64,000 nt of DNA from Velthaea sp965214335 (GCA_965214335.1 CBDCBO010000013.1:186001-250000); one strand, 5' to 3'; numbered from the stretch's first letter, positions 36,956 through 45,849 are shown. Program-made: numbers and translations. The notes: a model not told the origin generated them from the letters alone.

Positions 36956-37597
36956 ATGAATGTGTACGCCGATCTGGACCGTAGCGAAGCGCTGCTCTGG
37001 ACGATCCTTTCGCGCTTCGAGTTCCTTGCCGTCGAACAATACGGGGCGACGGTTCCGTCGTTATTGACGCCCGAAAAAATCGCCGTCGTCGCGCTGTTGC
37101 GGACGCGCGTCCAAACGGAAGACGAGCTGGCCGGCACCCAGCTCGAAGCACCGATTGCCGCGCTTGTCGCGAGCGCGACGAGCACGCGCGCAGCGCACGT
37201 GCTCATCGCCCAAGGGCTCTTTCTCGAACTCATCGGCGAAGCAATCTATCGTACCTTCGGCGCAAACGAGCTCAGTAGCGGTAGTACACGCGAACTTTGT
37301 ATTCTCGGTAACCGGGCGAGCGGTCGCGCGCGCGACACCATTCCGGGCTTATTGCGCGAGCATATCGGGCGCGGCGACGTGTTGTTGCAGGCGATCGTCG
37401 ACGAAAGCGGCCCGTTACTGGCGCGGCTCGACGATCTGGGCGAAGGGATCGACGCCCATTACTTGGATCGGTTCGGCGTGAGCTTCGCCGATCTCATGGG
37501 CGACGTTGCCGCCGAACTCATCGCCATCGCCATCGACCTTGACGTCGACCGCCGCAAATTCGTCGCGTTTCTGGCTAGCGCCCTCATGGCGAGCTGA
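36956..37597 (+). CDS. Degenerate paralog of the ADO-like protein, metal site lost
   Basis: 213 aa helical protein from ATG 36956, 16 bp after its neighbour. It resembles the preceding ADO-like protein: IAQGLFLELIGEAIY matches IVQGFIVESLAIATY, keeping one ligand glutamate (E91). The ExxH pair at positions 58/61 of the neighbour reads Q53/D56 here, and the second ExxH falls in NRASGRARD with no Glu or His. The C terminus is shorter. A working diiron site is therefore unlikely. A partner, scaffold or regulatory subunit for the ADO-like enzyme is a reasonable guess. The alignment is by eye and needs a structure comparison. Confidence 0.65.
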   Translation: MNVYADLDRSEALLWTILSRFEFLAVEQYGATVPSLLTPEKIAVVALLRTRVQTEDELAGTQLEAPIAALVASATSTRAAHVLIAQGLFLELIGEAIYRTFGANELSSGSTRELCILGNRASGRARDTIPGLLREHIGRGDVLLQAIVDESGPLLARLDDLGEGIDAHYLDRFGVSFADLMGDVAAELIAIAIDLDVDRRKFVAFLASALMAS

Positions 37598-37599
37598 GC

Positions 37600-38742
37600 A
37601 TGAACGCACTGCTCATCGGCGGCAGCGGCTATCTCGGCGGTCTTGTCGCAGCCGGCCTGCTCTCGGAAACCGATCAGGTGATCGTCGCGCCGATTCGCGG
37701 TACCCATACGCGTGAGAGCGTGCTGGCACCGATCGAGGAAGAACTGCGCTGTGAAGGCTTTGCCGGGCGGATTGATTTCGACCGGATCGTCACCGTTCCA
37801 TTGCCCGAAGCCGGCGACTGGGAAGCGCTCGATGAACTCATCGAACGGTACGCGATCGAACAGATCTTGCATTGCGCGGGATCGGTCGACTACTTTAACT
37901 CAAGCCTTTTGTATGAAGCCAATATCGTACTGACCGGCCAACTGTTGGCGCTGGCCAAGCGGCACGGCATGAAACGTTTCGTGTTTTTGTCGACGGCCTT
38001 CAGCAGTGGTTACATCGATCGGCCCGTACGCGAAGAGTTACATACCGACGCCGGCTCGGATCCAACGGAATATACGAAGAGCAAGCGTGATGCCGAAGCG
38101 CTCGTTGCCGCCAGCGGCGTGCCGTATCTTATTTTGCGGCCGAGCATCGTCATCGGCGATAGCCGCGACGGCCGGTATTCCGGCAAAGCGTATGGCCTGT
38201 ATCAATTCTGGACCGCGTTCGAACGGCTGCTGACCGATCGCTATCGTGAAGTCATGCACATCATCTCGCCGCGCGTCGCTCTGCAGCTGTTGCACCAAAA
38301 CGCCTTTAAGAATGCGTTTATCGCCTCGTGCCGGTATCTGCCGCTTAACTCGATTGTGAATCTTACCTCGCGGCTCGACGGCCTGCCGACGGCGCGCGGC
38401 TTGGCCTTGCAGTTCTTCGAACATGTCTCGCGACCGCAGCAGATTTATTTCTACAATCGGCTGGCCGACGTCCGGTCGGAGATCGTCGACCGCCGGCTGC
38501 GCATGATGCTCGAGTTCACCGCCGTCAATAGCGAAATTTCCAGTCACGCCTGGCGGTTTGATAATACCGGCTTACGCACGTTGCTCGCTCGCGGGTTGCA
38601 ATTCGCCGACGCCACACTCGAGACGGTGCTCACCTGCCAGAACCGGTTCGTCGAGGGCTCGCCGCGGCTGCAAGCCTATCTTGCGAAAAACGAAAATTTA
38701 TTTGCAGCAGAACCAGGCGCGGTCGAGGTGGGAGCCGCCTAA
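37600..38742 (+). CDS. Extended SDR, possible fatty-acyl reductase (NAD_binding_4-like)
   Basis: 380 aa, 2 bp after the preceding gene. NAD(P)-binding GGSGYLG at residues 8-14, the HCAGSVDYF strand, an FVFLSTAFSSGY strand with the catalytic Ser/Thr, and the Y-x3-K pair in EYTKSKRDAE. The layout (VxHxAGxVxFxxxxxxYxxNV-like) is closest to the thioester-reductase/male-sterility branch, which reduces acyl thioesters to aldehydes or alcohols. The C-terminal part from about 280 has HAWRFDNTGLRTLL, reminiscent of the FAR tail. Acyl reductase function is inferred from this and from the adjacent ADO-like gene; a sugar or sterol dehydrogenase is the alternative. Confidence 0.7.
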   Translation: MNALLIGGSGYLGGLVAAGLLSETDQVIVAPIRGTHTRESVLAPIEEELRCEGFAGRIDFDRIVTVPLPEAGDWEALDELIERYAIEQILHCAGSVDYFNSSLLYEANIVLTGQLLALAKRHGMKRFVFLSTAFSSGYIDRPVREELHTDAGSDPTEYTKSKRDAEALVAASGVPYLILRPSIVIGDSRDGRYSGKAYGLYQFWTAFERLLTDRYREVMHIISPRVALQLLHQNAFKNAFIASCRYLPLNSIVNLTSRLDGLPTARGLALQFFEHVSRPQQIYFYNRLADVRSEIVDRRLRMMLEFTAVNSEISSHAWRFDNTGLRTLLARGLQFADATLETVLTCQNRFVEGSPRLQAYLAKNENLFAAEPGAVEVGAA

Positions 38743-38799
38743 TCCCGGCCGAGCAGCGCAGAGGAGTCGGCGCCAAAGCGAACAACGCCTAATGCTTCA

Positions 38800-39408
38800 A
38801 TGCAGTTCGTCAAGCTCACCCGCGGCAAGTTTCTGTTCCGCATCGCCGTTCCGGCGGTTGCCTTGGGAATCGGCGGGCGACCGATGTTCTCAGTGGCGCG
38901 CGCCGCGACCATATCGCGCCTACAAACGCACGGACCGGCGGCGATCCCGCTGCAGCTCCGCATTAACGGCAGCGTGCATACGCTAAACCTCGAACCCCGG
39001 GTAACCTTACTCGACGCGTTGCGCGACCGCTTGGGTTTGACCGGAACAAAGAAAGGTTGCGATCAAGGAACGTGCGGCGCGTGCACGGTCCTCGTCGACG
39101 GACGCCGCGTGAACGCATGTCTTACGCTCGCGGTCATGACGCAGGGCAAAACCGTGACGACGATCGAGGGCCTAGCCCATGGAACGCAATTGCACCCGCT
39201 GCAGCAGGCGTTTCTCGATCATGATGGTTTCCAGTGCGGCTATTGCACGCCCGGTCAAATCATGTCCGCCGCCGGACTGCTCGCTGAAGGACGGCCGACC
39301 GATGCGGCGAGCGTGCGCGAATGGATGAGCGGCAATCTTTGCCGGTGCGGCGCCTATCCCAACATTGTCGCGGCCGTGCAAGCCGCAGCGGGCCAGGTTC
39401 GCGCGTGA
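38800..39408 (+). CDS. paoA: Aldehyde oxidoreductase 2Fe-2S subunit (PaoA-like)
   Basis: 202 aa, small subunit of a xanthine-dehydrogenase-family molybdenum enzyme. Two 2Fe-2S clusters: plant-type C87, C92, C95, C107 and C146, C149, C181, C183 (CGYC and CRCG). Residues 6-35 are a hydrophobic leader like that of E. coli PaoA, but the twin arginine is broken (TRGKFLF), so Tat export is doubtful. It is the first of three coupled genes 57 bp behind the SDR gene. Electrons would go from the Mo site through these clusters to FAD. The substrate class is aldehydes by family. Confidence 0.88.
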   Translation: MQFVKLTRGKFLFRIAVPAVALGIGGRPMFSVARAATISRLQTHGPAAIPLQLRINGSVHTLNLEPRVTLLDALRDRLGLTGTKKGCDQGTCGACTVLVDGRRVNACLTLAVMTQGKTVTTIEGLAHGTQLHPLQQAFLDHDGFQCGYCTPGQIMSAAGLLAEGRPTDAASVREWMSGNLCRCGAYPNIVAAVQAAAGQVRA

Positions 39409-40388
39409 ACCCATTTCGTTTCGCAGCGGCAACCGATGTCGCCGGCGCGATCGCGACGCTGGCCGGCGACCGGACAGCGCAGTATATCGCCGGCGGCACG
39501 AACATCCTCGACCTCATGAAAGACGACGTCGCCCGGCCGAGTGTGCTCGTCGACATCACCGCGCTGCCGCTGCGCACGATTACCGGCGGACCGGCCGGCG
39601 TCCAACTCGGCGCACTCACGACGATGGCCGAGGCCGCCGACGCGCCGGCGGTCGTGCAGCAGTTTCCGGTGGTCGCCCAAGCGCTGCTCGCCGGCGCGTC
39701 GCCGCAGCTGCGTAATATGGCAACGTTGGGCGGCAACATCATGCAACGCACGCGCTGTGCATATTTCCGCGATGTGTCGCAGCCTTGCAACAAGCGCGAC
39801 CGCGGCCACGGCTGCTCGGCGATCGGCGGCGAGAACCGCATGCATGCCGTCGTCGGCGGCAGCGATGCCTGCATCTGCACTCATCCGTCCGATTTCGCCG
39901 TCGCGCTTCTAAGCGTCGACGCCACGGTGCGCGTCCAAGGAACGCGCGGCCCGCGCGCGCTTCCGCTCGAGCGATTCTACGTATTGCCCGGCCGAACACC
40001 CGACATCGAGCACGTGCTCGAACCGGGCGATCTGATCGTCGGCATCGATCTGCCGGCCAGCGCCCACGCCGCGCATTCGGCATATCTCAAAGTGCGCGAT
40101 CGGGCGTCGTACGAGTTCGCGCTCGTTTCCGTCGCGGCCGGTTTGGAACTACGCGGCGGCACCATCAGCGCTGCACGCGTCGCGCTGGGCGGCGTAGCGC
40201 CCGTTCCATGGCGCTCGCATGAAGCCGAGGCGGTCCTCGTCGGCCGGCCGGCCACGCCGGCAACGTTCGCCGCGGCGGCTCGCGCCGCAACCGCGCACAT
40301 GCGCGGCCACGGTCAGAACGATTTTAAGATCGAGCTCAGCCGCCGCTCCGTCGAGCGGCTGCTGCAAACGCTCGCGGACCCGGCATGA
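39405..40388 (+). CDS. paoB: Aldehyde oxidoreductase FAD subunit (PaoB-like)
   Basis: 327 aa from GTG 39405, which overlaps the paoA stop as GTGA; the longer frame from 39321 is not used. Contains the FAD pyrophosphate-binding YIAGGTNILD and LRNMATLGGNI. An insertion with C118, C128, C137 and C156/C158 matches the extra 4Fe-4S cluster known in E. coli PaoB, so this is the PaoB branch and not a CO-dehydrogenase CoxM. It transfers electrons on to an acceptor, often oxygen. Confidence 0.9.
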   Translation: MNPFRFAAATDVAGAIATLAGDRTAQYIAGGTNILDLMKDDVARPSVLVDITALPLRTITGGPAGVQLGALTTMAEAADAPAVVQQFPVVAQALLAGASPQLRNMATLGGNIMQRTRCAYFRDVSQPCNKRDRGHGCSAIGGENRMHAVVGGSDACICTHPSDFAVALLSVDATVRVQGTRGPRALPLERFYVLPGRTPDIEHVLEPGDLIVGIDLPASAHAAHSAYLKVRDRASYEFALVSVAAGLELRGGTISAARVALGGVAPVPWRSHEAEAVLVGRPATPATFAAAARAATAHMRGHGQNDFKIELSRRSVERLLQTLADPA

Positions 40389-42595
40389 ACGCGCCCTTCG
40401 CCGCACCGCTCGTCGGCGCCGGGCTCGAGCGCGTTGACGGCCGGCTCAAAGTTACCGGCGCGGCGACCTATTCCGCGGAATGGCAGCTGCCGCACCTGGC
40501 CTACGGCTACCTCGTGCTCAGCACGATCGCCGCGGGTCGTATCGCGCAGATCGACACGACGGCCGCCCTCGCTCACAGCGGGGTCATCGCCGTCATGACC
40601 CCGGGCAACGCGCCGCGCGTCAACGCTAAAGCGAAATCGCCCAACGACCGCACCCTCATGGTCTTGCAGGACGACACGGTCCAGTACGATCGGCAGCCGA
40701 TCGCGGTCGTCATCGCCGAATCGTTCGAGGCGGCCAAATGGGCAGCGTCGCTCGTGCGTGTCACCTATCGCGCCACGCCGCCGAAGACGCGCTTCGAACG
40801 GGGCGCCTCGTACACGCCCGATAACATTCACGGCGAACCGGCCGATACGTATCGCGGTGACGCCGCGAGCGCCTTCGCGAGCGCGCCGATTCGCATCGAT
40901 ACCGTGTATACCACTCCGGCCGAACACCACAATCCGATGGAGCCGCACGCGACGATCGCGCGCTGGGACGGCGACGCGCTAACGGTGTACGACGCGAACC
41001 AAGGTGTGCTCGCCGCGCGCAAACGGCTGGCATACACTTTCGATCTGCCGCCGGCGAACGTGCACGTCATTACCAAGTTCGTCGGCGGAGCGTTTGGCTG
41101 CAAAGGTTCGCAGTGGCCGCACACGGTCTTGGCGGCCATGGCGGCAAAATTCACCGGCCGGCCGGTGCGCATCGAACTGTGGCGGCCCCAGATGTGGGGT
41201 TCGGTCGGCTACCGGCCGCCGACGGTGCAGCGCGTGGCGCTCGGCGCCGGGCGTGACGGCGTCCTGCTGAGTCAAATCCACGACGTTCATTCACAAACGT
41301 CGACGTTTGACGAATTCGTCGAGCCCGCCGGCGTGCTCACGACGATGCTCTACGCGTCGCCGACATTGCGCGTAACCCACCGGCTTACCCGGGTGAACGC
41401 CGGAACACCAACCTACATGCGCGCACCGGGCGAATCGAGCGGGTCGTTCGCGCTCGAATCAGCGATGGACGAACTCGCTTATGCCACGGGACTCGACCCG
41501 ATCGAACTGCGGCTGCGCAATTACGCCGCCACCGATCCGACCAAGAACATCCCGTTCTCGAGTAAATCGTTGCGCGAATGTTATGCCCGCGGCGCCGAGG
41601 CCTTCGGCTGGAGCGGCCGCTCGGCCGCCGTTGGGTCGATGCGGGATGGCCGCTATCTCATCGGCATGGGCATGGCGAGCGCCAGTTATCCGGCAAATCG
41701 CAGCGCGGCCGCTGCCACCGTACGCATCGACCCCGACGGCAGCGTCGTCGTGCGCAGCAGCGGCGTTGAGATCGGCACCGGGGCGTATACCGCGTTCACT
41801 CAAGTGGCGGCCGACATCTTGGGCATTCCGGTCGCGCGCATCCACATGGAATTGGGCGATTCAACGTTCCCCGAAGCCCCGGTGGCGGGCGGCTCGCAAC
41901 TCACCGCCAGCGTCGGATCGGCGGTGAAGCTGGCCGCACTCGATGCGCGCGATCGGGTGGCGCGCAACGCGGTCGCCGATGCGGCATCGCCACTGCACGG
42001 GCTCTTGCCGGACGCGCTGGGCTATGACGGGAGCCGAATCTTCGCGCTGATGCAGCCGTCACGCGGTGAATCGTATGCCGCACTCGTGAGCCGGCAGGGC
42101 GCCGGCCCGATCGAAGGTGCGGGCCGAGCCGCACCCGGTGACGAGGTCACCCGCTACTCGCGGCACTCGTTCGGCGCGCAATTCGCCCAGGTCCGGGTCG
42201 ACCCCGAGCTCGGCGAAGTACGCTTGATACGTCAAGTCGGCGCGTTTGCCGCCGGCCGCATTCTCAATGCCCGGACCGCGCGCAGCCAGTTCCTCGGCGG
42301 CATCGTCTTCGGTGCCGGGATGGCGCTGCTCGAACACACGCGCACCGACGAACGATCGGGCCGGGTGATGAATGCGAACTTGGCCGAATATCTCGTTCCG
42401 GTGAACGCCGATATTGCCGATGTCCAGATTGTAATCGTGCCCGAGGACGATCCGCACATCAACGAGATCGGCGTCAAGGGCATCGGCGAGATCGGGATCG
42501 TCGGCGCCGCCGCCGCGATCGCCAACGCGGTGTATCACGCGACCGGCAAACGCATTCGTGATTTGCCGATCAGCCCGGAGAAACTCTTGACGTAA
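40385..42595 (+). CDS. paoC: Aldehyde oxidoreductase molybdenum subunit (PaoC-like)
   Basis: 736 aa, holding the molybdopterin cofactor and active site. ATG 40385 overlaps the paoB end by 4 bp. Seen: VGGAFGCKG (cofactor loop), RAPGESSGSFALESAMDELA, and the catalytic glutamate of the family in GIGEIG (about E702). Its size and the absence of the CoxL AYxCSFR motif point to aldehyde rather than CO oxidation. Maturation factors such as PaoD/XdhC are not in the window. The operon position after an acyl-reductase-like SDR suggests an aldehyde made or consumed by this cluster. Confidence 0.91.
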   Translation: MNAPFAAPLVGAGLERVDGRLKVTGAATYSAEWQLPHLAYGYLVLSTIAAGRIAQIDTTAALAHSGVIAVMTPGNAPRVNAKAKSPNDRTLMVLQDDTVQYDRQPIAVVIAESFEAAKWAASLVRVTYRATPPKTRFERGASYTPDNIHGEPADTYRGDAASAFASAPIRIDTVYTTPAEHHNPMEPHATIARWDGDALTVYDANQGVLAARKRLAYTFDLPPANVHVITKFVGGAFGCKGSQWPHTVLAAMAAKFTGRPVRIELWRPQMWGSVGYRPPTVQRVALGAGRDGVLLSQIHDVHSQTSTFDEFVEPAGVLTTMLYASPTLRVTHRLTRVNAGTPTYMRAPGESSGSFALESAMDELAYATGLDPIELRLRNYAATDPTKNIPFSSKSLRECYARGAEAFGWSGRSAAVGSMRDGRYLIGMGMASASYPANRSAAAATVRIDPDGSVVVRSSGVEIGTGAYTAFTQVAADILGIPVARIHMELGDSTFPEAPVAGGSQLTASVGSAVKLAALDARDRVARNAVADAASPLHGLLPDALGYDGSRIFALMQPSRGESYAALVSRQGAGPIEGAGRAAPGDEVTRYSRHSFGAQFAQVRVDPELGEVRLIRQVGAFAAGRILNARTARSQFLGGIVFGAGMALLEHTRTDERSGRVMNANLAEYLVPVNADIADVQIVIVPEDDPHINEIGVKGIGEIGIVGAAAAIANAVYHATGKRIRDLPISPEKLLT

Positions 42596-42713
42596 TTCGT
42601 CCGCCTTCGCCGGCGCGGCTTCGGCCGGACGTCCGACGTTCGTGGTATCAGTACGCTTCGCGGCGCCACGTTTGGCGGCGGGTCGGACCGGGAGCGCCGG
42701 TTAAAACGCGCCG

Positions 42714-43760
42714 ATGAGATATCGGACGACCATTGCCGGAAGTCTGCCCAAACCCGGCTGGCTGGCGGATACCGAACAGCTGTGGCCCAAATGGCGGCTC
42801 ACGGGCGATGAATTGCGCACCGCCAAGCAAGACGCGACGGTGATTGCCGTCGCGGCGCAAGAACGCGCCGGCATCGCCTGCGTTACCGACGGCGAACAAG
42901 CGCGGGTTCACTTCGTTCACGGCTTTCTCGAAGCGCTCGACGGTATCGATCCCGATCAACGCGTGCGGCGCGGCATCCGCAACGATCGCTACGACGTCGA
43001 ATGTCCCTCGATCGTCGGCGACGTGCAGCGCGCGTATCCGGTACACCTGAGCGAGGCACGCTTCGCGCGCCAATGCGCCAGCGGCACACTCAAATTTACT
43101 TTACCCGGTCCGATGACGATCGTCGATACGCTCTACGACGCGCACTACCGCGATCGCAAGACCGCGGCGTTCGCCTTCGCGCGCGTGCTTAACGAGGAGA
43201 TTCGCGATCTCGTCGCCGCGGGCGTCGACGTGATCCAACTCGACGAGCCGGCCTTCAACGTCTTCTTCGATGAGGTCCAAGAGTGGGGCATCGATGCCGT
43301 CGACGCGGCGTTCGAGGGCGTGCGCTGCCGCAAAGCCGTGCACGTCTGTTATGGTTACGGCATCGACGCGAATCGAAAGTGGAAAGCCGACCTCGGCGAA
43401 GCGTGGGATCAATACGCCCACATCTTCCCGTTCTTGTCACGCAGTTCGGCCGATGAAATTTCAATCGAACTGGCAGGCTCGCGCGTACCGCCGCACGTGC
43501 TGGCCGAAATTCGTGATAAAGATGTCGCGGTCGGCGTGATCGATGTCGCCAGCGACGTCGTCGAGCATCCCGAAGCCGTGCGTGCGACGTTGGAGTTAGC
43601 CGCACGACACATCGATCCGGAGCGCATCATCGCCTCGACGAATTGTGGAATGGCGCCGATGAATCGCGAGATCGCCTACGCCAAACTTCGGTCGCTTGCC
43701 CGGGGTGCCGATAGCTGGACGCCGCTGGCGACGGACGGCGCGGCGGCCGCGCGAAGCTGA
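42714..43760 (+). CDS. MetE-like cobalamin-independent methionine synthase family protein
   Basis: 348 aa, the size of core-MetE proteins that lack the N-terminal half of full MetE. The zinc site is complete: H and C in HVCYG, E in SIELAGS, and C in STNCGM. TIM-barrel pieces GSLPKP at the start and VIQLDEPAF are typical. Core-MetE proteins may use methylcobalamin proteins or other methyl donors rather than methyl-tetrahydrofolate. Which applies here cannot be told. It is 118 bp after paoC on the same strand; no riboswitch was recognised in the gap. Confidence 0.87.
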   Translation: MRYRTTIAGSLPKPGWLADTEQLWPKWRLTGDELRTAKQDATVIAVAAQERAGIACVTDGEQARVHFVHGFLEALDGIDPDQRVRRGIRNDRYDVECPSIVGDVQRAYPVHLSEARFARQCASGTLKFTLPGPMTIVDTLYDAHYRDRKTAAFAFARVLNEEIRDLVAAGVDVIQLDEPAFNVFFDEVQEWGIDAVDAAFEGVRCRKAVHVCYGYGIDANRKWKADLGEAWDQYAHIFPFLSRSSADEISIELAGSRVPPHVLAEIRDKDVAVGVIDVASDVVEHPEAVRATLELAARHIDPERIIASTNCGMAPMNREIAYAKLRSLARGADSWTPLATDGAAAARS

Positions 43761-43763
43761 GAA

Positions 43764-44366
43764 CTACAAGCCGAACACGGAGAGCAACGGCCCAATCGAC
43801 GCGGCTTCCGGAATGAGAATGAATTCGCCACCGATCACCGGCTGATCTTTCTCAAACCCGGTTTGGACGTAGAACACGTCTTGGTCGCCGGGCACGTCCA
43901 TCAATGCGAGAAACGCATCTTGGGCGCTTCCGGTCGAGAGCGTCGGTACCGACGCAATGAGCGTAATCCCGGTCAACGATGTGAGCGCCGTGAGATACGC
44001 GCCGCCGATGATGTTGCCGACTTCTTTGATCGTCGACTCCGCCAGCGCGTCAAAGGTCGCGTCGTCGGCGGGCGATATACCGGTAAAGATACTGGTGAAG
44101 CTGATCGCTTGCGCCTTATCGAATAGTACCACGATTTGGCACGGCGCGTCGCCGTGCACGTGCATGTGGACGACGCTAACGAGCCGGCCTTCGGCGCTGA
44201 CGCGTGTTGCCAGGCCGCAGAACGGCAGGATCTCGACGGTCGGCGTGCCGATTTGGACCGTCTGATTGAGCATCTCGGAGAGCGCTGTCGCGGCATGGCC
44301 GGCGCCGATATTGCCGACTTCTTTCATCGCCTCGATTTGCATCTCACTCAAGTCGAGCGCGGCCAC
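43764..44366 (-). CDS. cheC: CheC phosphatase
   Basis: 200 aa from GTG 44366, whose G is the last base of the cheY stop (TAGTG), so translation is coupled. Both phosphatase helices are intact: E16-x2-N19 in AMKEVGNIGAGHA and the second in STIKEVGNIIGGA. Between them are the beta-sheet parts shared with CheX/FliY. CheC removes phosphate from CheY-P and adapts signalling, usually together with CheD, which is not in the window. The open frame upstream of the GTG to 44489 overlaps cheY and is not used. Confidence 0.9.
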   Translation of the reverse strand: MAALDLSEMQIEAMKEVGNIGAGHAATALSEMLNQTVQIGTPTVEILPFCGLATRVSAEGRLVSVVHMHVHGDAPCQIVVLFDKAQAISFTSIFTGISPADDATFDALAESTIKEVGNIIGGAYLTALTSLTGITLIASVPTLSTGSAQDAFLALMDVPGDQDVFYVQTGFEKDQPVIGGEFILIPEAASIGPLLSVFGL

Positions 44367-44731
44367 TATGCTAAGACCTTCTCGATTGCTTCGACGATTT
44401 TGGGCGGCTGAAAAGGCTTGGTGACAAACGATTTCGCGCCGGCTTGAATCGCCTCGACGACGAGCGCCTGTTGGCCCATAGAGGTGCACATGATGATCTT
44501 TGCTTGCGGGAACTCGGCAACGATGGCTTTGACGGCGGCGATCCCATCCATATCGGGCATCACCATGTCCATCGTCACGATATCGGGCTGCAGCGCCTTG
44601 TACTTTTCAACTGCCTGCACGCCGTTCTCGGCTTCACCGACAATGTCGTAGCCGCTTTTGGTCAGGATGTTTTTAATCATCATGCGCATCACAACCGCGT
44701 CATCGACGATCAAGACTTTCTTGCCGGCCAT
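44366..44731 (-). CDS. cheY: CheY-like response regulator
   Basis: 121 aa, receiver domain only. D10/D11 (LIVDDA), phosphorylation site D55 (VTMDMVMPDMDG), the switch Thr/Ser in MCTSMGQ, and K105 (FVTKPF) are all present. ATG 44731 has GGAGA upstream. It is the direct operon partner of cheC and lies downstream of motA-motB on the same strand, so it most likely binds the flagellar switch. Confidence 0.92.
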   Translation of the reverse strand: MAGKKVLIVDDAVVMRMMIKNILTKSGYDIVGEAENGVQAVEKYKALQPDIVTMDMVMPDMDGIAAVKAIVAEFPQAKIIMCTSMGQQALVVEAIQAGAKSFVTKPFQPPKIVEAIEKVLA

Positions 44732-45142
44732 GGATTCTGCGTCTCCTTACGCTGCGAACCGTCTTCCGGCCGCACATCTGCACCTGAGGGAATATGAACT
44801 GTTCTGTTTAGAGTTTCGGCGCCTGACGAACGAACCTGAGGCGCCGTATCGCGTTGCACTGTAAGGTATCGTCGGCTTTTGCAACCATGCGGCACGAGGA
44901 ATCGGTTGGCTTCGTCGAGAGCTGACGACGGACGATGCGCATCGTCAAACGCGGATTCGTTCCGCACCCGGCGACGTGAGCATGAAGTCTCGACGGCGTT
45001 GGAACTTGTCGGATCGGGTCGTAAACCGGATGCGGCGAACCCGAATACCGGCGGTCCCAACGAGTTCCACTTGGTTGAGAATGTAATGTTTTGGCTACGC
45101 CCAAGCCGTTCGTCGCCGCCCAACGGAAGCTCCGCCGAACCC
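44732..45142. other. Intergenic region between motB and cheY
   Basis: 411 bp. Open frames on both strands have no ribosome binding site and no recognised domain. One strong hairpin is present at 44817-44846 (8-bp stem CGGCGCCT / AGGCGCCG). The space may hold the cheY-cheC promoter; no clear -35/-10 pair was found. Confidence 0.45.
44817..44846. other. 8-bp stem hairpin upstream of cheY
   Basis: CGGCGCCT-(14 nt)-AGGCGCCG, a perfect inverted repeat 86 bp upstream of the cheY start. There is no T-run on either side. It could end or attenuate motAB transcription or mark a leader RNA structure. Confidence 0.35.
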
Positions 45143-45844
45143 CTACTCGTCTTTCATGCGCAAGACGACGATGTCGACTCGCCGATTGGCCAGCCGGTTG
45201 AGCTCGGAGGTGTTCGGTGCGATTGGGTGCCACTCGGCAAAGCCGATCGCCGCTAAACGGTCGGCCGCGATGCCGTCATGTTCGATGAGGTGCCGGGTAA
45301 CACTGACGGCACGTCCCGTCGACAATTCCCAGTTCGTCGGATACAGTGGGGTTGAAATCGGCACGTCGTCCGTATTGCCTTCTATTTTAAGGATGCGCTC
45401 GTGCTGGGCCGGCGCTAAAAGAAAGCCGGCCAGCGCATGGATCACGTCGCCGGCGGCAGGCTGTAGAACGGCGCTGCCGCTCTCGAACATCGCAGAATCG
45501 GTGCGCAGACTCACGACGACACCGCGCTTCTCGATCCGCACGTCGATTTTCTTATTCAACCGTTTCTCTGCAACGTAATGCCGCAAAGCGACGGCCAGCG
45601 CGCGCAAACTTTCGGTATCTTGGGCTGCGGCTTTTTCCGCCGGCGCATGGTTATCGGTGCTCGGGCCGTTAAAGCCGCCCGACATGTCGTGCGCGAGCGC
45701 TTTGAACTTGACTTTGCTGATCGTCGATATCGAGAACAGAATGATGAACAGCGCGAGCAGCAGCGTGATCATGTCGGCGTAGGTGAGCAGCCAGCGTTCG
45801 CTATTCGAATGTCCGCCGGCGTGGGCATGTCTGCGGCGCGGCAT
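45143..45844 (-). CDS. motB: Flagellar motor stator protein MotB
   Basis: 233 aa. A basic cytoplasmic tail, one TM helix (about 19-41) with the proton-accepting D24 in TYADMITLLL, a plug/linker, then an OmpA-like peptidoglycan-binding domain from about 110 (LKIEGNTDDVPI, NWELSTGRAVSVTRHL, NRLANRRVDIVV). Starts 5 bp after the motA stop. Anchors the stator and, with MotA, lets protons through to turn the flagellum. Confidence 0.92.
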   Translation of the reverse strand: MPRRRHAHAGGHSNSERWLLTYADMITLLLALFIILFSISTISKVKFKALAHDMSGGFNGPSTDNHAPAEKAAAQDTESLRALAVALRHYVAEKRLNKKIDVRIEKRGVVVSLRTDSAMFESGSAVLQPAAGDVIHALAGFLLAPAQHERILKIEGNTDDVPISTPLYPTNWELSTGRAVSVTRHLIEHDGIAADRLAAIGFAEWHPIAPNTSELNRLANRRVDIVVLRMKDE

Positions 45845-45849
45845 CGAAC

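Noticed and set aside
40385..42595. Aerobic CO dehydrogenase large subunit
   Set aside because: No AYxCSFR-type active-site motif, and the FAD subunit carries the PaoB-type 4Fe-4S cysteines.
42596..42713. Cobalamin or SAM riboswitch before the MetE-like gene
   Set aside because: Only a GC-rich hairpin was seen; no B12-box or SAM-riboswitch core was recognised in 118 bp.
44710..45256. Small genes between motB and cheY
   Set aside because: Several mutually overlapping frames, none with a ribosome binding site or conserved motif; one ends inside cheY's leader.
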